A stretch of DNA of 64,000 bases from DATAGF01 sp963835685 (GTDB taxonomy: Bacteria; Actinomycetota; Thermoleophilia; Miltoncostaeales; Miltoncostaeaceae). Position 1 is the stretch's first letter. Each line of letters begins with the position of its first letter. Of the stretch, positions 1-8,343 are shown in pieces. Position numbers and translations under genes: made by a program. The stretch lies in NCBI GenBank assembly GCA_963835685.1, contig CAWIGI010000015.1, positions 34,521 through 98,520 on the forward strand, written 5' to 3'. The notes under the pieces are model-generated. The model had not been told where the DNA came from and did not search any database. It saw only the letters and a list, made by a program, of their open reading frames with translations.

Positions 1-108
1 GCGGTCCGTGACCGCGCCGATGGCCGCTCCCATCCGCGGGTGGAAGCCGTAGTCGAACGTCCACGTCGGGGCGTCGATCACGCCGTCGAGGCTCATGAAC
101 TCGTGCAC
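1..108 (-). CDS. DHFR/RibD C-terminal-like reductase, N-terminal fragment
   Basis: Only the first 36 codons are in the window; the gene runs off the left edge. A GTG start at 108 gives VHEFMSLDGVIDAPTWTFDY, matching the N-terminal signature of the small dihydrofolate-reductase-fold proteins (EFMSLDGV followed by a W/Y-rich turn). A purine-rich GGGAG lies about 7 nt upstream. These proteins bind NADPH but their substrates are mostly unknown. It is divergent from the secreted protein that starts at 190. Confidence 0.7.
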   Translation of the reverse strand, partial: MHEFMSLDGVIDAPTWTFDYGFHPRMGAAIGAVTDR

Positions 109-189
109 GTGTACCGCTCCCACCGCTCCCCCCGTGTCGATGTTGCCGTTCGATCTCAGTGACCGGCGCGGGCTGGGAAACTCATCGGG

Positions 190-1019
190 GTGCCGTTGCC
201 CGCCCGGTGTAGGGTCGTCGCGACGCGCCCGCTGGTGCCGTCCGCCCTCGCGCTTGCCCTCGCCGTTGCAGCCCTCGCCCTGATCGTGCCGGCGGGACCG
301 GCGGCGGCCGCTCCGGCCGCCGATCAGGCCACCAAGTGGCGCGTGTCGGGGTCGATCACGGGCACGTACGAAAACGTGCACGGCTGGGTCGCCTGCCGGC
401 CGACCGGGGAGGCGGCCCTCTTCCACCAGCGCTCGGTCGTCAACGTGAGGATGCGCTCGGTGTCCACCGCGCGGTTCACCCCCCGGGGGATGTTCGTCCG
501 GCTCAAGGTCGCCGTCGGCGGCAGCTGGACGCTGTCCGGCTCCTACCCTCCCTTCGTGGACCCGAACGACCGCGAGTCCGCCTGCGGCCCCCCCATGCCG
601 GTCAACTGCGCGGGCCCGGTCGTCAGCACGTCCCGCAACAGAGTGGTCCGGCTCTTCCTCGACCGGTTGGGACGGCGCGTCGTGGGCTACTTCGCCGAGT
701 TCGTCGAGGTCGTGGAGAGCGCCCGGTACGCGAAGCCGGATCCCTCGAGACCGTTCTGTGCCGAGGACGACCCGGCCACGGTGGCTGCGCGGCATGCGCC
801 CATCCTCGGGCTTGGCGACACCTCCCTCGCGAACCGCGCCGTGCCGTCCCCCGACACCTCCCTGGTACGCGCGCCGGTCTCGCGGTTCCTCGGCCGCCGG
901 AAGTTCACAGTCGTGCTGCCGCCCGCCCCGCTCGAGTCCTGCCTGAGCCTCCTCAACACGCCGTCCAGGAGTCGGGCGACATCAGGATGAGGCTGACCTT
1001 CACGCCGGCGCGGCGATGA
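190..1019 (+). CDS. Secreted hypothetical protein (one frameshift near 960)
   Basis: The GTG start gives an N-terminal signal peptide: basic residues, a long Ala/Leu core at about residues 14-37 and an AxA-type cleavage region. The mature part has no recognised domain. It contains several Cys and a Gly/Ser-rich beta-type composition. The frame from 190 stops at 990, but the adjacent frame continues as QESGDIRMRLTFTPARR and stops at 1019. That reads like a natural beta-strand C-terminus, so one base is probably missing near 960 (AACACG-CCG). Function unknown. It converges on the SnoaL-like gene. Confidence 0.55.
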
Positions 1020-1046
1020 CCCGCGCCTCCTGGGAGCACGGGGTCC

Positions 1047-1475
1047 TCAGCTGACCGTGGCCCCGAGCTGCCGTTGGATCTCCGCAAGGTCGCACCACAC
1101 CTGCTCGCGGCTGATGTCGCCGTTGCGGAACTCGAAGACGTGGAGCAGCCGGAAGCTCACCGGGCCGCTGCGGCCGTCGCACAGGAACGGGCGGCCGTCG
1201 GTGATGTGCCCGTGCCACATGGTCTCGTCGACCATGAAATCCTCCCCGTAGAGCCGGCGCAGCGGATCGACGCGCTCGCCCGTGATGCTGTCGAACAGCA
1301 TCTCGTAGTACTCGCGCATCTTCGCCCGGTCGGTCAGCGCGCCGACGGGGGACGGGATGACCTCATGCTCGGGCTCATCCGTCAGGGTCCCCATCACGCC
1401 GTCAACGTCGTCCGCCGCCTCGTAGCCGAAGTGCTCGTTGACGACCCGGTCCATCTGCTCGCGCGTCATGCCCAT
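1047..1475 (-). CDS. SnoaL-like / NTF2-fold protein
   Basis: 142-aa single-domain protein of the NTF2-like (SnoaL) superfamily. It opens with a helix (MGMTREQMDRVVNEHFGYEA), then has the DDVDGVMGTLTDEPEHEV segment, an aromatic MREYYEMLF helix and a C-terminal sheet (RLLHVFEFRNGDISREQVW). The ATG at 1475 is chosen because GGTGAGGAG lies just upstream. A longer in-frame ORF to 1601 would run through the TetR operator region. The enzyme activity cannot be told from sequence, since the fold covers cyclases, isomerases and binding proteins. It is divergent from the TetR gene, which probably controls it. Confidence 0.75.
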   Translation of the reverse strand: MGMTREQMDRVVNEHFGYEAADDVDGVMGTLTDEPEHEVIPSPVGALTDRAKMREYYEMLFDSITGERVDPLRRLYGEDFMVDETMWHGHITDGRPFLCDGRSGPVSFRLLHVFEFRNGDISREQVWCDLAEIQRQLGATVS

Positions 1476-1495
1476 CGGGCGGCTCCTCACCGTTG

Positions 1496-1532
1496 GTATC
1501 TCTCGCGTAATGATACAAATCTCGTTACGCGA
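1496..1532. promoter_or_regulatory. Candidate TetR operator with nested inverted repeats
   Basis: TCGCGTAA (1503-1510) and TTACGCGA (1525-1532) form a perfect 8-bp inverted repeat with a 14-nt spacer. A second pair, GTATC (1496-1500) and GATAC (1512-1516), overlaps it. The site lies between the divergent SnoaL-like and TetR starts, in a locally AT-rich patch that should also hold the promoters. It is the natural autoregulatory operator candidate. Confidence 0.6.
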
Positions 1533-1549
1533 CGTGTACAGTATGGGCG

Positions 1550-2188
1550 GTGCCCCCGTCTCGTCAAGACGATCCTCGTGCCAACCAGAAGGCGCGGACA
1601 AGGACGGCGCTCATCGAGGCGGCTCAGCGGCTTCACCGGGCGGGGGGGCTCCCGACGGTCGCCCAGGCCGCCGAGCAGGCGCGCGTGTCCCGGGCCACGG
1701 CCTACCGCTACTTCCCGACCCAGGAGGCCCTGCTCCTCGAGCTGGTGGAGGTCACGCCCGGCGTCGTCCCGGTGGAGGAGGCGCTCCGGGACCTGGACGA
1801 CGACAATGCCGAGGGGCGCCTGCTGCTCCTGCTCGACACGTTCGGCCCGGTCGTGCTCGCCGAGGAGGTGCACTTCCGGAGGGCATTGCGGGTGTACCAG
1901 GACACCTGGCTGCGAAGCCGCCGCGCCGGCGGCGACAACGGCCCCGAGGTCCGCGAGGGCCGGCGGATGCGGTGGCTCGACGCGGTCCTGGAGCCGCTCA
2001 CGGACCTCTCCGACGAGCGGCGGCGAAGCCTCCGGGCCGCCCTCGCCCTGACGATCGGGATCGACGCGATCGTCGTCATGAAGGACGTCTGCCGGCTGGA
2101 CGACGACGAGGCCCTCGCCGTGCTGCGCTGGGCGGCGACGGCGCTCCTGCGCGCCGGCCTCGAGGAGGGCCGCGCGCCCGCCTCGTGA
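1550..2188 (+). CDS. TetR/AcrR family transcriptional regulator
   Basis: 212 aa. The N-terminal helix-turn-helix is clear at about residues 15-62 (ALIEAAQRL, then TVAQAAEQARVSRATAYRYF), the canonical TetR DNA-binding signature. The C-terminal helical ligand/dimerisation domain is divergent, so the inducer cannot be named. The GTG at 1550 is the first start that keeps the HTH. It is transcribed away from the SnoaL-like gene across the inverted-repeat operator, a typical local repressor arrangement. Confidence 0.9.
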   Translation: MPPSRQDDPRANQKARTRTALIEAAQRLHRAGGLPTVAQAAEQARVSRATAYRYFPTQEALLLELVEVTPGVVPVEEALRDLDDDNAEGRLLLLLDTFGPVVLAEEVHFRRALRVYQDTWLRSRRAGGDNGPEVREGRRMRWLDAVLEPLTDLSDERRRSLRAALALTIGIDAIVVMKDVCRLDDDEALAVLRWAATALLRAGLEEGRAPAS

Positions 2189-2226
2189 CCTGAGCGCGGC
2201 GGGCTCCGGGGGCGCTCGACCAGCGG

Positions 2227-2937
2227 TCAGGCCACGGCCGCCCGGGCGCGGGAGATCAGGTGCTCGAGGTCCGGGCCGGCGGGCTGGTCCGGGATCTCGG
2301 CCGGGTTGGGCCAGAGCGCGTGGACGCACGGCTCGTAGTGGGCGAGCAGGCCCTCGACGAGCTCTCGGTCGTCGATGATGTCGAGCATCGCCACGTCCCA
2401 GCGCCGGCCCTGGGGCGGCTCCCAGTCCAGCGCGTCGGCGTGGACGAGCTCGACGCCCGGCCGCCGGTAGTACGGCCCGATCAGCTCGAGGACGTCGGCG
2501 TGCAGCTCGACGACGGTGACCGACCGCACGAGGGGCCGGGCGATCAGACCGCGTACGAGGCAGCCGAGCCCGAGCCCGGTGAGCAGGACGTCCCCCTCGG
2601 CGGCCTCGAGGAACGGCACGTAGTTGCGCAGGACGAACGGTGCGTCGCTCATCGAGAACTCCCCGTCGACGAGGAGCACCGTGTACTCGCCGGCCGCGAG
2701 GGGGTGGCCCTCGGCCTCGGGCGACCAGGTCCGCTGGAGCGCCTCGGCCTCGCGGGCCTCCTCCGCGCTCACGCTCCACCGCCCGAGGCGGGCCCGGCCG
2801 AGCCGGCCGCTGGCCGGCAGGTGGCCGGTCACGCGCATCGCGCCGAGCGCGTCGAACGGCGGGTGCCCTCGCATCGGCTCGGAAGCGTACGGGAGGCTCT
2901 GTCGGGGATCGCACGGCTGGGGATACGATCGCGCCAT
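2227..2937 (-). CDS. Spermidine-synthase-like class I methyltransferase-fold protein
   Basis: 236 aa from the ATG at 2937; a later ATG at 2874 is also possible. The Rossmann core is visible: glycine-rich motif I (DVLLTGLGLGCLVRGL), acidic strand 2 (SVTVVELHADVLELI), VELVHADALDW and the strand-4 DVAMLDIIDD. The order and the N-terminal FSMSDAPFVLRNYVPFL segment resemble spermidine-synthase-like proteins. Substrate unknown. It follows recO by about 50 nt on the same strand. No strong ribosome-binding site distinguishes the two starts. Confidence 0.6.
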   Translation of the reverse strand: MARSYPQPCDPRQSLPYASEPMRGHPPFDALGAMRVTGHLPASGRLGRARLGRWSVSAEEAREAEALQRTWSPEAEGHPLAAGEYTVLLVDGEFSMSDAPFVLRNYVPFLEAAEGDVLLTGLGLGCLVRGLIARPLVRSVTVVELHADVLELIGPYYRRPGVELVHADALDWEPPQGRRWDVAMLDIIDDRELVEGLLAHYEPCVHALWPNPAEIPDQPAGPDLEHLISRARAAVA

Positions 2938-2987
2938 GGCCGAGCCGTTCGTCGGCCGGGCCGCCGAGCGGCAACCGAGGCGAGCCC

Positions 2988-3722
2988 TCAGAGAGGAGCT
3001 GCCGACCGCAGCCTGACCCCGAGGTGCTCCTGCAGCACGAGGCCCACCAGGCGCTCCACGTCCGGCGCGGCCTCGTGCGGCAGCGCCGCGGAGGCCTCGG
3101 CGAGCGGCCGCCCGACGAGCGATGCGAGCGCCTGCAGCGCCCGCGCGTCCACCGGGCCGGCCCCGGCGGCGCAGGCATCGCAGAGCGCGCCCCCGGCCGA
3201 GGCCGAGAAGGCCGGCAGGGGCGGGGGCGCGCCGCAGCGCGCGCAGCGGGTGAGCATCGGGAGCAGGCCGCTGACCACGAGCAGCTTGGCCTGGCAGCCG
3301 AGCACCAGGGGGTCCAGCCGGGCCTGGCCGGCGGGCGCCGGCGCCCGGGCGAGCAGCTCGAGGGTCCGCGCGAGCAGGTACCAGGCCTCCTCGTTCGCCT
3401 CTTCCTCCGGCATCACCCGCATGACCGTCTCGAGGACGCACCCGGCGGCCTGGAGGCGGTGGCCGGCGACCCACAGCCCGGCGTGGGCGTCGATGACCGA
3501 GGCCGCACGCACGGTGCCGAGGTCGCCGCGGCCCTCGTGGATCGTGACCCGGGCGCAGACGCCCGGCTGCAGACGCCCGCCCAGCCGCGAGGTCGTGCGC
3601 CTCGCGCCCTTCACGATCGCCGACGCCCTCCCCCGCTCCCGGGTGTAGAGGGCGAGCACCGCGTCGGCCTCGGAGTAGCGGATGCTGCGCAGCACCACCG
3701 CGTCCGTGTCGTACGCCGCCAT
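2988..3722 (-). CDS. recO: DNA repair protein RecO
   Basis: 244 aa, the usual RecO length. The N-terminal OB-fold starts YDTDAVVLRSIRYSEADAVL and contains the conserved KGARR segment. The C-terminal helical domain holds a zinc-binding cluster (CARCGAPPP, then CDAC about 20 residues later). In RecFOR recombination RecO binds SSB-coated single-stranded DNA and RecR and loads RecA. The ATG at 3722 matches the family start. A spermidine-synthase-like gene follows on the same strand. Confidence 0.93.
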   Translation of the reverse strand: MAAYDTDAVVLRSIRYSEADAVLALYTRERGRASAIVKGARRTTSRLGGRLQPGVCARVTIHEGRGDLGTVRAASVIDAHAGLWVAGHRLQAAGCVLETVMRVMPEEEANEEAWYLLARTLELLARAPAPAGQARLDPLVLGCQAKLLVVSGLLPMLTRCARCGAPPPLPAFSASAGGALCDACAAGAGPVDARALQALASLVGRPLAEASAALPHEAAPDVERLVGLVLQEHLGVRLRSAAPL

Positions 3723-3782
3723 GGCGGGATCATCGCAGGGGCCCCGGCCCGCGGTCCCGGGCCGCCCGCTCGACGCCCTCGC

Positions 3783-3788
3783 TACGCT
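3783..3788 (+). promoter_or_regulatory. -10 box of a leaderless promoter (glutaredoxin)
   Basis: TACGCT followed by 6 nt and the GTG at 3795. The geometry predicts transcription starting at or next to the start codon. Confidence 0.45.
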
Positions 3789-3794
3789 GTGGGC

Positions 3795-4064
3795 GTGGAC
3801 GTCCCCCCACGCGTCCGGATCTTCACCAGCGAGGCGTGCTCGTTCTGCCTCCGGGCGAAGAGCCTCCTGTTCGCCAAGGGCGTCAACTTCGAGGAGGTCT
3901 ACCTCCCGAGGTACGACGTCGAGTCGCGGGTGCGCCTGGTCGAGCTCACCGGGCGCTACACCTTCCCCCAGATCGTGGTGGACGAGACGCCCATCGGGGG
4001 CTACGACGAGCTCAGGGCGCTGGACGCCTCGGGCCGGCTCGACCCGCTGCTGGGGGTCGCCTAG
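3795..4064 (+). CDS. Glutaredoxin-like thiol-disulfide oxidoreductase
   Basis: 89-aa thioredoxin-fold protein. The dithiol motif CSFC follows strand 1 (VRIFTSEACSFC). The cis-proline loop is TFPQIVV and the C-terminal signature is IGGYDEL. Length and motifs fit a stand-alone glutaredoxin or NrdH/mycoredoxin-like protein that reduces disulfides in the cytoplasm. The GTG at 3795 is preferred over the in-frame GTG at 3789 because of the TACGCT box upstream. Its stop overlaps the stop of the convergent SnoaL-like gene by 4 nt. Confidence 0.87.
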   Translation: MDVPPRVRIFTSEACSFCLRAKSLLFAKGVNFEEVYLPRYDVESRVRLVELTGRYTFPQIVVDETPIGGYDELRALDASGRLDPLLGVA

Positions 4065-4492
4065 CCTCCGCCCCCGGGCAAGGGGATCACGCCGAGCTGC
4101 TGGAGCATCCCGAGGTCGTCCCTGGTGGCCCAGTGCTCCGATGCCTTCCCGTCGCGGATGCGCAGCATGTGCATGTGCTGGACGCGGAAGGAGCGACCCG
4201 TGGGCGGGATGCCGAGCAGCGGGCCGGTGTGCGTCCCCGAGAGGGTCGCGCGATAGGCGACCAGGTCGCCCTCGGCGACCACCTCGTGCACCTCCATCCG
4301 CAGGTCCGAGATCGCGTCGTGCAGGCGCCGCAGGCGGAGCTTGAAGCCCTCGTAGCCGGGGTCCTCGCCGGGCCAGGCCTCGTGGTTCACGAAGTCGGGC
4401 GTGACGAACTCCTCCACCCGGTCAACCTCCCCCCGGTTGAAGAGGGCATCGACCCGCTCGACGGCGAACCGCCTCATGGCGTCGGCATCCAC
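4061..4492 (-). CDS. SnoaL-like polyketide cyclase / ester cyclase family protein
   Basis: 143 aa. Family signature segments are VEEFVTPDFVNHEA, GYEGFKLRLRRLHDAISDLRMEVHEVVAEGDLV and HTGPLLGIPPTGRSF with a HMHMLRIRDGK strand. They match the SnoaL-type ester-cyclase group (NTF2 fold). The GTG at 4492 is preferred because GGAGG sits about 10 nt upstream, inside the last codons of the preceding dedA gene. An ATG at 4474 is the alternative. Probably co-transcribed with dedA. The true substrate is unknown. Confidence 0.8.
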   Translation of the reverse strand: MDADAMRRFAVERVDALFNRGEVDRVEEFVTPDFVNHEAWPGEDPGYEGFKLRLRRLHDAISDLRMEVHEVVAEGDLVAYRATLSGTHTGPLLGIPPTGRSFRVQHMHMLRIRDGKASEHWATRDDLGMLQQLGVIPLPGGGG

Positions 4493-4497
4493 CGCCG

Positions 4498-5134
4498 TCA
4501 GGCCTCCGCCTCCACCTCCGCCGGACGGCGGCGGCGGCGGCGGTGGCGCACCACGAGCCACGCGACGCCGGCCACGATCGCCAGCGCCAGCGCGTAGTCG
4601 ACCAGGTGCAGCTGCTGCTGCAGGTCCTCCCAGTTGTCCCCGACCGCCCGGCCCGCCAGGGCGAGCATGAGGACCCACGGGATGCAGCCGATCAGCGTGA
4701 GGATCGTGAAGCGCCAGAACGGCATGCGAGCGATCCCCGCGGGCAGCGAGATGAACGTCCGGATGATCGGCAGGCAGCGCGAGATCAGGACGGCCCAGTC
4801 GCCGTAGCGCGCGAACCAGCGGTCGGCGGCGTCGAGGCGCTTGGGCGTGATGTGGAGCCAGTGCCAGCGCAGCGCCCACTCGCGGCCCTTGTAGCGCCCG
4901 ACCCAGTACGCGATCCACGACCCGATCAGGTTGCCCGAGGACCCCCGCCGCGACGATCAGGAACAGGCTCTCGTCACCCTGGCTCACGAGGAAGCCGCCG
5001 TAGAGCATGATCGCCTCGCTCGGCACCGGGATGCAGGCGCTCTCGAGGATCATCAGCAGGAAGACCGCGAGCACGCCGTAGGCGCCCACCTGGGTGGTGG
5101 CGAAATCGACGATCGGTCCTGTCACGTCCGGCAT
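4498..5134 (-). CDS. DedA family membrane protein (frameshifted)
   Basis: The two halves lie in different frames. The N-terminal half (MPDVTGPIVDFATTQVG, then FLLMILESACIPVPSEAIML) has the DedA signature E-x-x-x-P-x-P-x-E. The C-terminal half has IGSWIAYWVGRY, the ISRCLPIIRTFISLPAG motif and terminal membrane helices. One extra base in the G run near 4935 separates them; removing it gives about 211 aa, normal for the family. DedA proteins are DUF5684/VTT-fold membrane proteins linked to lipid translocation and proton-motive-force homeostasis. The indel is probably a sequence error. Confidence 0.82.
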
Positions 5135-5141
5135 CGAGGCG

Positions 5142-5147
5142 ATGCTA
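5142..5147 (-). promoter_or_regulatory. -10 box of a leaderless promoter (dedA)
   Basis: On the minus strand TAGCAT is followed by 7 nt and the ATG at 5134. It lies immediately downstream of the P1 peptidase stop, so dedA can be transcribed separately from the upstream operon. Confidence 0.4.
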
Positions 5148-6107
5148 TCGGGCGGGCTCGGCGGAGCGGTCCGCTCCGGTCGGGACGCCGCGGACAGCGG
5201 TGGCGCTGCGCACCGCGTCGCGGATGGCGTCGGCCACCGCCTCGGCGGCCGCGACACCGCAGGCGAACGTGCTCGCGGGCCGGGCGCCGGTCGCCAGGCA
5301 GAAGACCGCGTCGCCGTCGAGCGGGGTGTGCACCGGCGAGACGGCACGAGCCACGCCGGCCTGGGCCATCCGTGCGACGATCGAGCAGTCCGCCTTGTGC
5401 AGGCGGGCGTCGGTGACGACGCAGGCGAGCGTCGTGCTGCCGGGGGCCGCCAGGCGCGGGTGCTCGGGCGGGGCCTCGACCACCCGCCGCGCCGCCCCGA
5501 GGAACCCCTCGCGGGCGTCGAACGCGCCGGCGAGCACCGCCCCGCGCTCGTCGAGGACGTCGCCCCAGGCGTTCACGACGACCAGGGCCGCGACGGCCGT
5601 GCCGTCGTACAGGCGCCGGGAGCCGGCGCCCAGCCCCCCCTTGCACCAGCCCGCCTGGCCGCGCAGCTTGCCGACGGTGGCGCCCGTCCCGGCGCCGACG
5701 CTGCCGACCGCGTGCGCCCCGGGGCTCGCGGCCTCGCACGCCGCGTAGCCCTCCTGCGGGCCAGGACGGCGGCCGGCGGCGGCCACCCCGAGGTCGTAGA
5801 TGCACGCCCCCGGCACGACGGGCACCCGGGCCGCGCCGGTGTCGTGGCCCAGGCCCCGCTCCTCGCACCAATGGACCACCCCGGCGGCGGCGTCGAGGCC
5901 GAACGCGCTGCCGCCGCTCAGCACCAGGGCGGTGACCTCCTGCACCGACGCCAGGGGGGCCAGGAGGTCGACCTCGCGCGTCGCCGGTCCGCCGCCGCGC
6001 ACCTCCACGCCCCCCGTGGTGCCCGGCGGCGGCAGCACCACCGTGCACCCGGTCCCGGCGGCGGCGTCCGTCCAGTGGCCGACGCGCACGCCGGCGACCT
6101 CGCTCAC
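5145..6107 (-). CDS. P1 family peptidase (DmpA/S58-like N-terminal nucleophile hydrolase)
   Basis: About 320 aa. Diagnostic segments are VSEVAGVRVGHWTD at the N-terminus, ALVLSGGSAFGLDAA, and GSVGAGTGATVG, which matches the autocleavage region of the P1/S58 family. The family includes L-aminopeptidase/D-esterase and beta-peptidases that mature by self-cleavage. The GTG at 6107 overlaps the mutM stop as GTGA, giving translational coupling. An in-frame GTG at 6110 is equally possible. It is the last gene of a deoA-mutM-P1 run on this strand. Confidence 0.85.
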   Translation of the reverse strand: MSEVAGVRVGHWTDAAAGTGCTVVLPPPGTTGGVEVRGGGPATREVDLLAPLASVQEVTALVLSGGSAFGLDAAAGVVHWCEERGLGHDTGAARVPVVPGACIYDLGVAAAGRRPGPQEGYAACEAASPGAHAVGSVGAGTGATVGKLRGQAGWCKGGLGAGSRRLYDGTAVAALVVVNAWGDVLDERGAVLAGAFDAREGFLGAARRVVEAPPEHPRLAAPGSTTLACVVTDARLHKADCSIVARMAQAGVARAVSPVHTPLDGDAVFCLATGARPASTFACGVAAAEAVADAIRDAVRSATAVRGVPTGADRSAEPAR

Positions 6108-6953
6108 CACGGCGGTGGCTCCGGCTGGCAGGTGGGGCACCAGTAGGTGCCGCGCTGGGCGACCCGGGTCTTCCGGATCGTCGTGCGGCAGCGGGGGCAC
6201 GGCTCGCCCTCGCGCAGGTGCACGCGCAGCAGGTCCTGCATCGTGCCCCGCTCGCCGAGCGAGTCGCGGTAGCTGTCGATCGACGCCCCGCGGGCGTCAA
6301 CGGCGGCCCCGAGCCGGTCGCGGATCGCTCGGTGCAGGCGCCGGATCTCGTCGTCGTCGAGGGTGCCGGCCGGCCGTTCCGGGTGGATCCTCGCCTGGAA
6401 GAGCGCCTCATCCACGTACATGTTGCCGAGCCCCGCGACCAGCGCCTGGTTCAGCAACACGGCCTTGATCGGCCCGCGCCGGCCGTCGAGCAGCGCCCCG
6501 AGCACACGGCCGGTGAAGCGCGGCGACAGCGGCTCGATCCCGACCCTCGCCCCCCAGTAGCCCTCGCGGTCGGACAGGGTCGCGGGCACGATCCAGGCCC
6601 GGCCGAAGCGCCGCATGTCGCCGAAGGTCAGGGTGCTCCCGTCGTCGAGGTCGATCCGGGCGCGCAGGAAGCGCTCCTCCTCCCCATCGGCAGCGGCGGC
6701 CCGCCAATGAAGGCGCCCGGTCATGCGCAAGTGCATCGCGAGCGTGTCGCCGGAGTCGAGCTCGACGAGCAGGTACTTCCCCCGGCCGGCCGACCGACTC
6801 GACCCGCCGCCCCTCGACGCGTGCGGCGAAGCCCTCGGGATCCTCGGGGCTCACGAGCAGGGGGTCGGCGACCGCGACGCGCGCGATCGTCCTGCCGGGC
6901 AGCCGTTCCGCGAGCTGCCGGCGGATGGTCTCGACCTCAGGGAGCTCCGGCAC
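6104..6953 (-). CDS. mutM: Formamidopyrimidine-DNA glycosylase (frameshifted)
   Basis: The N-terminus VPELPEVETIRRQL carries the catalytic Pro and Glu that directly follow the initiator residue. The C-terminus has the H2TH region (NQALVAGLGNMYVDEALFQA) and the zinc finger CPRC...CPTC. The frame breaks near 6785, where ESVGRPGEVPAR should read ESVGRRGKYLLVEL; one extra base in GGCCGGCCGGGGG explains it. Corrected length is 282 aa. The enzyme removes 8-oxoguanine and nicks abasic sites in base-excision repair. The GTG at 6953 overlaps the upstream phosphorylase stop by 17 nt. Confidence 0.9.
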
Positions 6954-8265
6954 CGCCCCTCCCGTCCGCCAGCACCAGCGCCGGCGCCCGCACGGGATCG
7001 GGGGCGATCCGGAAGCAGCCCGCGACCATCTCGCGGCCGCGCCCGGCCGTCCACTCGTCGCGCGCGTGCACGACGGCCAGCGGCTGCCCGGGGACCACCT
7101 CGGCGCCGGCCTTCGCGAGGAGCTCGATCCCGGCCACGGGGTCGACGGACTGGTCCGCGTGCAGGCGCCCGGCCCCCAGCCAGCGCGCCGCCTCGCCGAC
7201 GCCCCGGGCGTCAACGGCCTCGACCCAGCCGCTCGCCTCCGCGAGGACCTCCTCGCGCACGGGCGCCATCGCGAGGGCCGCCGGGTCGGTCCAGACGTCG
7301 GGATCGCCCTCCTGGGCCTCGACCCACCGCTCGGCCGCCTCGAGCGCCGCGCCGGACGTCAGGGCCTCGGCCGCGCGGGCCGCCCCCTGGCCGTCGGGCA
7401 CGACCCCCGAGGCCTCGGCGAGCTCCGCCGCCACGCGCACGGCGAGCTCGCGCGCGTCGGGGGCGCCGCCGCCGCGCAGCACCTCGCCGGCCTCCCGCAC
7501 CTCCAGCGCGTTCCCCACGCAGCGCCCCAGGGGCTGGCCCATCGAGGTCACGGTCCAGCGCACCCGGCGGCCCCAGGGCTCGGCCAGCGACGCCATGAGC
7601 TCGGCGGCGGCGCGCGCCTCGGCCTCGTCCGCGAAGAACCCGCCGCCGCCGGCCTTGACGTCCAGCGCGATCGCCCCCGCGCCGCCGGCGATCTTCTTGC
7701 TCATGATCGACGCGGCGATCAGGCCGGCGGCGGGGGCCGTGCCGGTGGCGTCGCGCAGGGCGTAGAGACGGCGGTCGCCCGGGGTGAGCCGCGAGGTCTG
7801 CGAGATCACCGCGATCCCGACCTCCTTCACCTGGCGAACGAAGCGGGCGAGGGGCAGCTCCGGCCGGAACCCCGGGATCGCCTCGAGCTTGTCCACCGTG
7901 CCGCCCGTGTGCGCCAGGCCGCGGCCGCTCATCTTGGCGACCCGGACGCCCAACGCCGCCGCAAGAGGGGCGGCCACCAGCGTGGTGCTGTCCCCAACGC
8001 CCCCGGTCGAGTGCGTGTCGCCGGTCGGGCCGAGGGAGCCGAGCTCGAGGCGGTCCCCCGACGCGATCAGCGCCCGGGTGAGCGCCTCGACGTGCTCGTG
8101 GGGCATCCCGCGGAGGCACGCCACCATGCACCAGGCGGCCATGAGCGCGTCGTCCGCGGTGCCGTCGAGCCAGGCGCGGACGAAGGCGTCGACGCTCGCC
8201 GCGTCCACGGCCTCCCCGCGCCGGCTCCGCTCGATCACCTCGACGGGGGCGAGAGGCGCGGCCAT
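6937..8265 (-). CDS. Thymidine / pyrimidine-nucleoside phosphorylase
   Basis: 442 aa, the normal length. Hallmarks are DTHSTGGVGDSTT, KMSGRGLAHTGGTVDKLEAI (the family signature), LYALRDATGT and SIMSKKIA. It phosphorolyses thymidine or other pyrimidine nucleosides to base plus (deoxy)ribose-1-phosphate in nucleoside salvage. Sequence alone does not separate deoA from pdp. The ATG at 8265 is the first codon matching the family start. A possible -10 (TAGAGT) lies at 8277-8282 on this strand. It overlaps mutM downstream. Confidence 0.9.
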   Translation of the reverse strand: MAAPLAPVEVIERSRRGEAVDAASVDAFVRAWLDGTADDALMAAWCMVACLRGMPHEHVEALTRALIASGDRLELGSLGPTGDTHSTGGVGDSTTLVAAPLAAALGVRVAKMSGRGLAHTGGTVDKLEAIPGFRPELPLARFVRQVKEVGIAVISQTSRLTPGDRRLYALRDATGTAPAAGLIAASIMSKKIAGGAGAIALDVKAGGGGFFADEAEARAAAELMASLAEPWGRRVRWTVTSMGQPLGRCVGNALEVREAGEVLRGGGAPDARELAVRVAAELAEASGVVPDGQGAARAAEALTSGAALEAAERWVEAQEGDPDVWTDPAALAMAPVREEVLAEASGWVEAVDARGVGEAARWLGAGRLHADQSVDPVAGIELLAKAGAEVVPGQPLAVVHARDEWTAGRGREMVAGCFRIAPDPVRAPALVLADGRGGAGAP

Positions 8266-8330
8266 GGTCGGGCGGCACTCTACTCCGTGGAGCCGGAACC
8301 GCCTGCACAGGCGCACCTGCGGCCCGCTGC

Positions 8331-8336
8331 TAGGGT
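8331..8336 (+). promoter_or_regulatory. -10 box of a leaderless promoter (PDZ/TPR protein)
   Basis: TAGGGT followed by 7 nt and the GTG at 8344, with no ribosome-binding site between them. Confidence 0.5.
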
Positions 8337-8343
8337 CTCCCGC

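Noticed and set aside
2936..3016. MAEPFVGRAAER as a remnant of an AAA/LuxR ATPase start (FVGRxxEL)
   Set aside because: Only 8-9 residues match and nothing follows. It is more likely chance; kept only as a low-interest leaderless ORF.
5122..6411. Very long open frames on the strand opposite or out of frame to real genes (many places)
   Set aside because: They are low-complexity Arg/Ala/Pro/Gly products expected from high GC and third-position bias. The sense frames carry clear family motifs.
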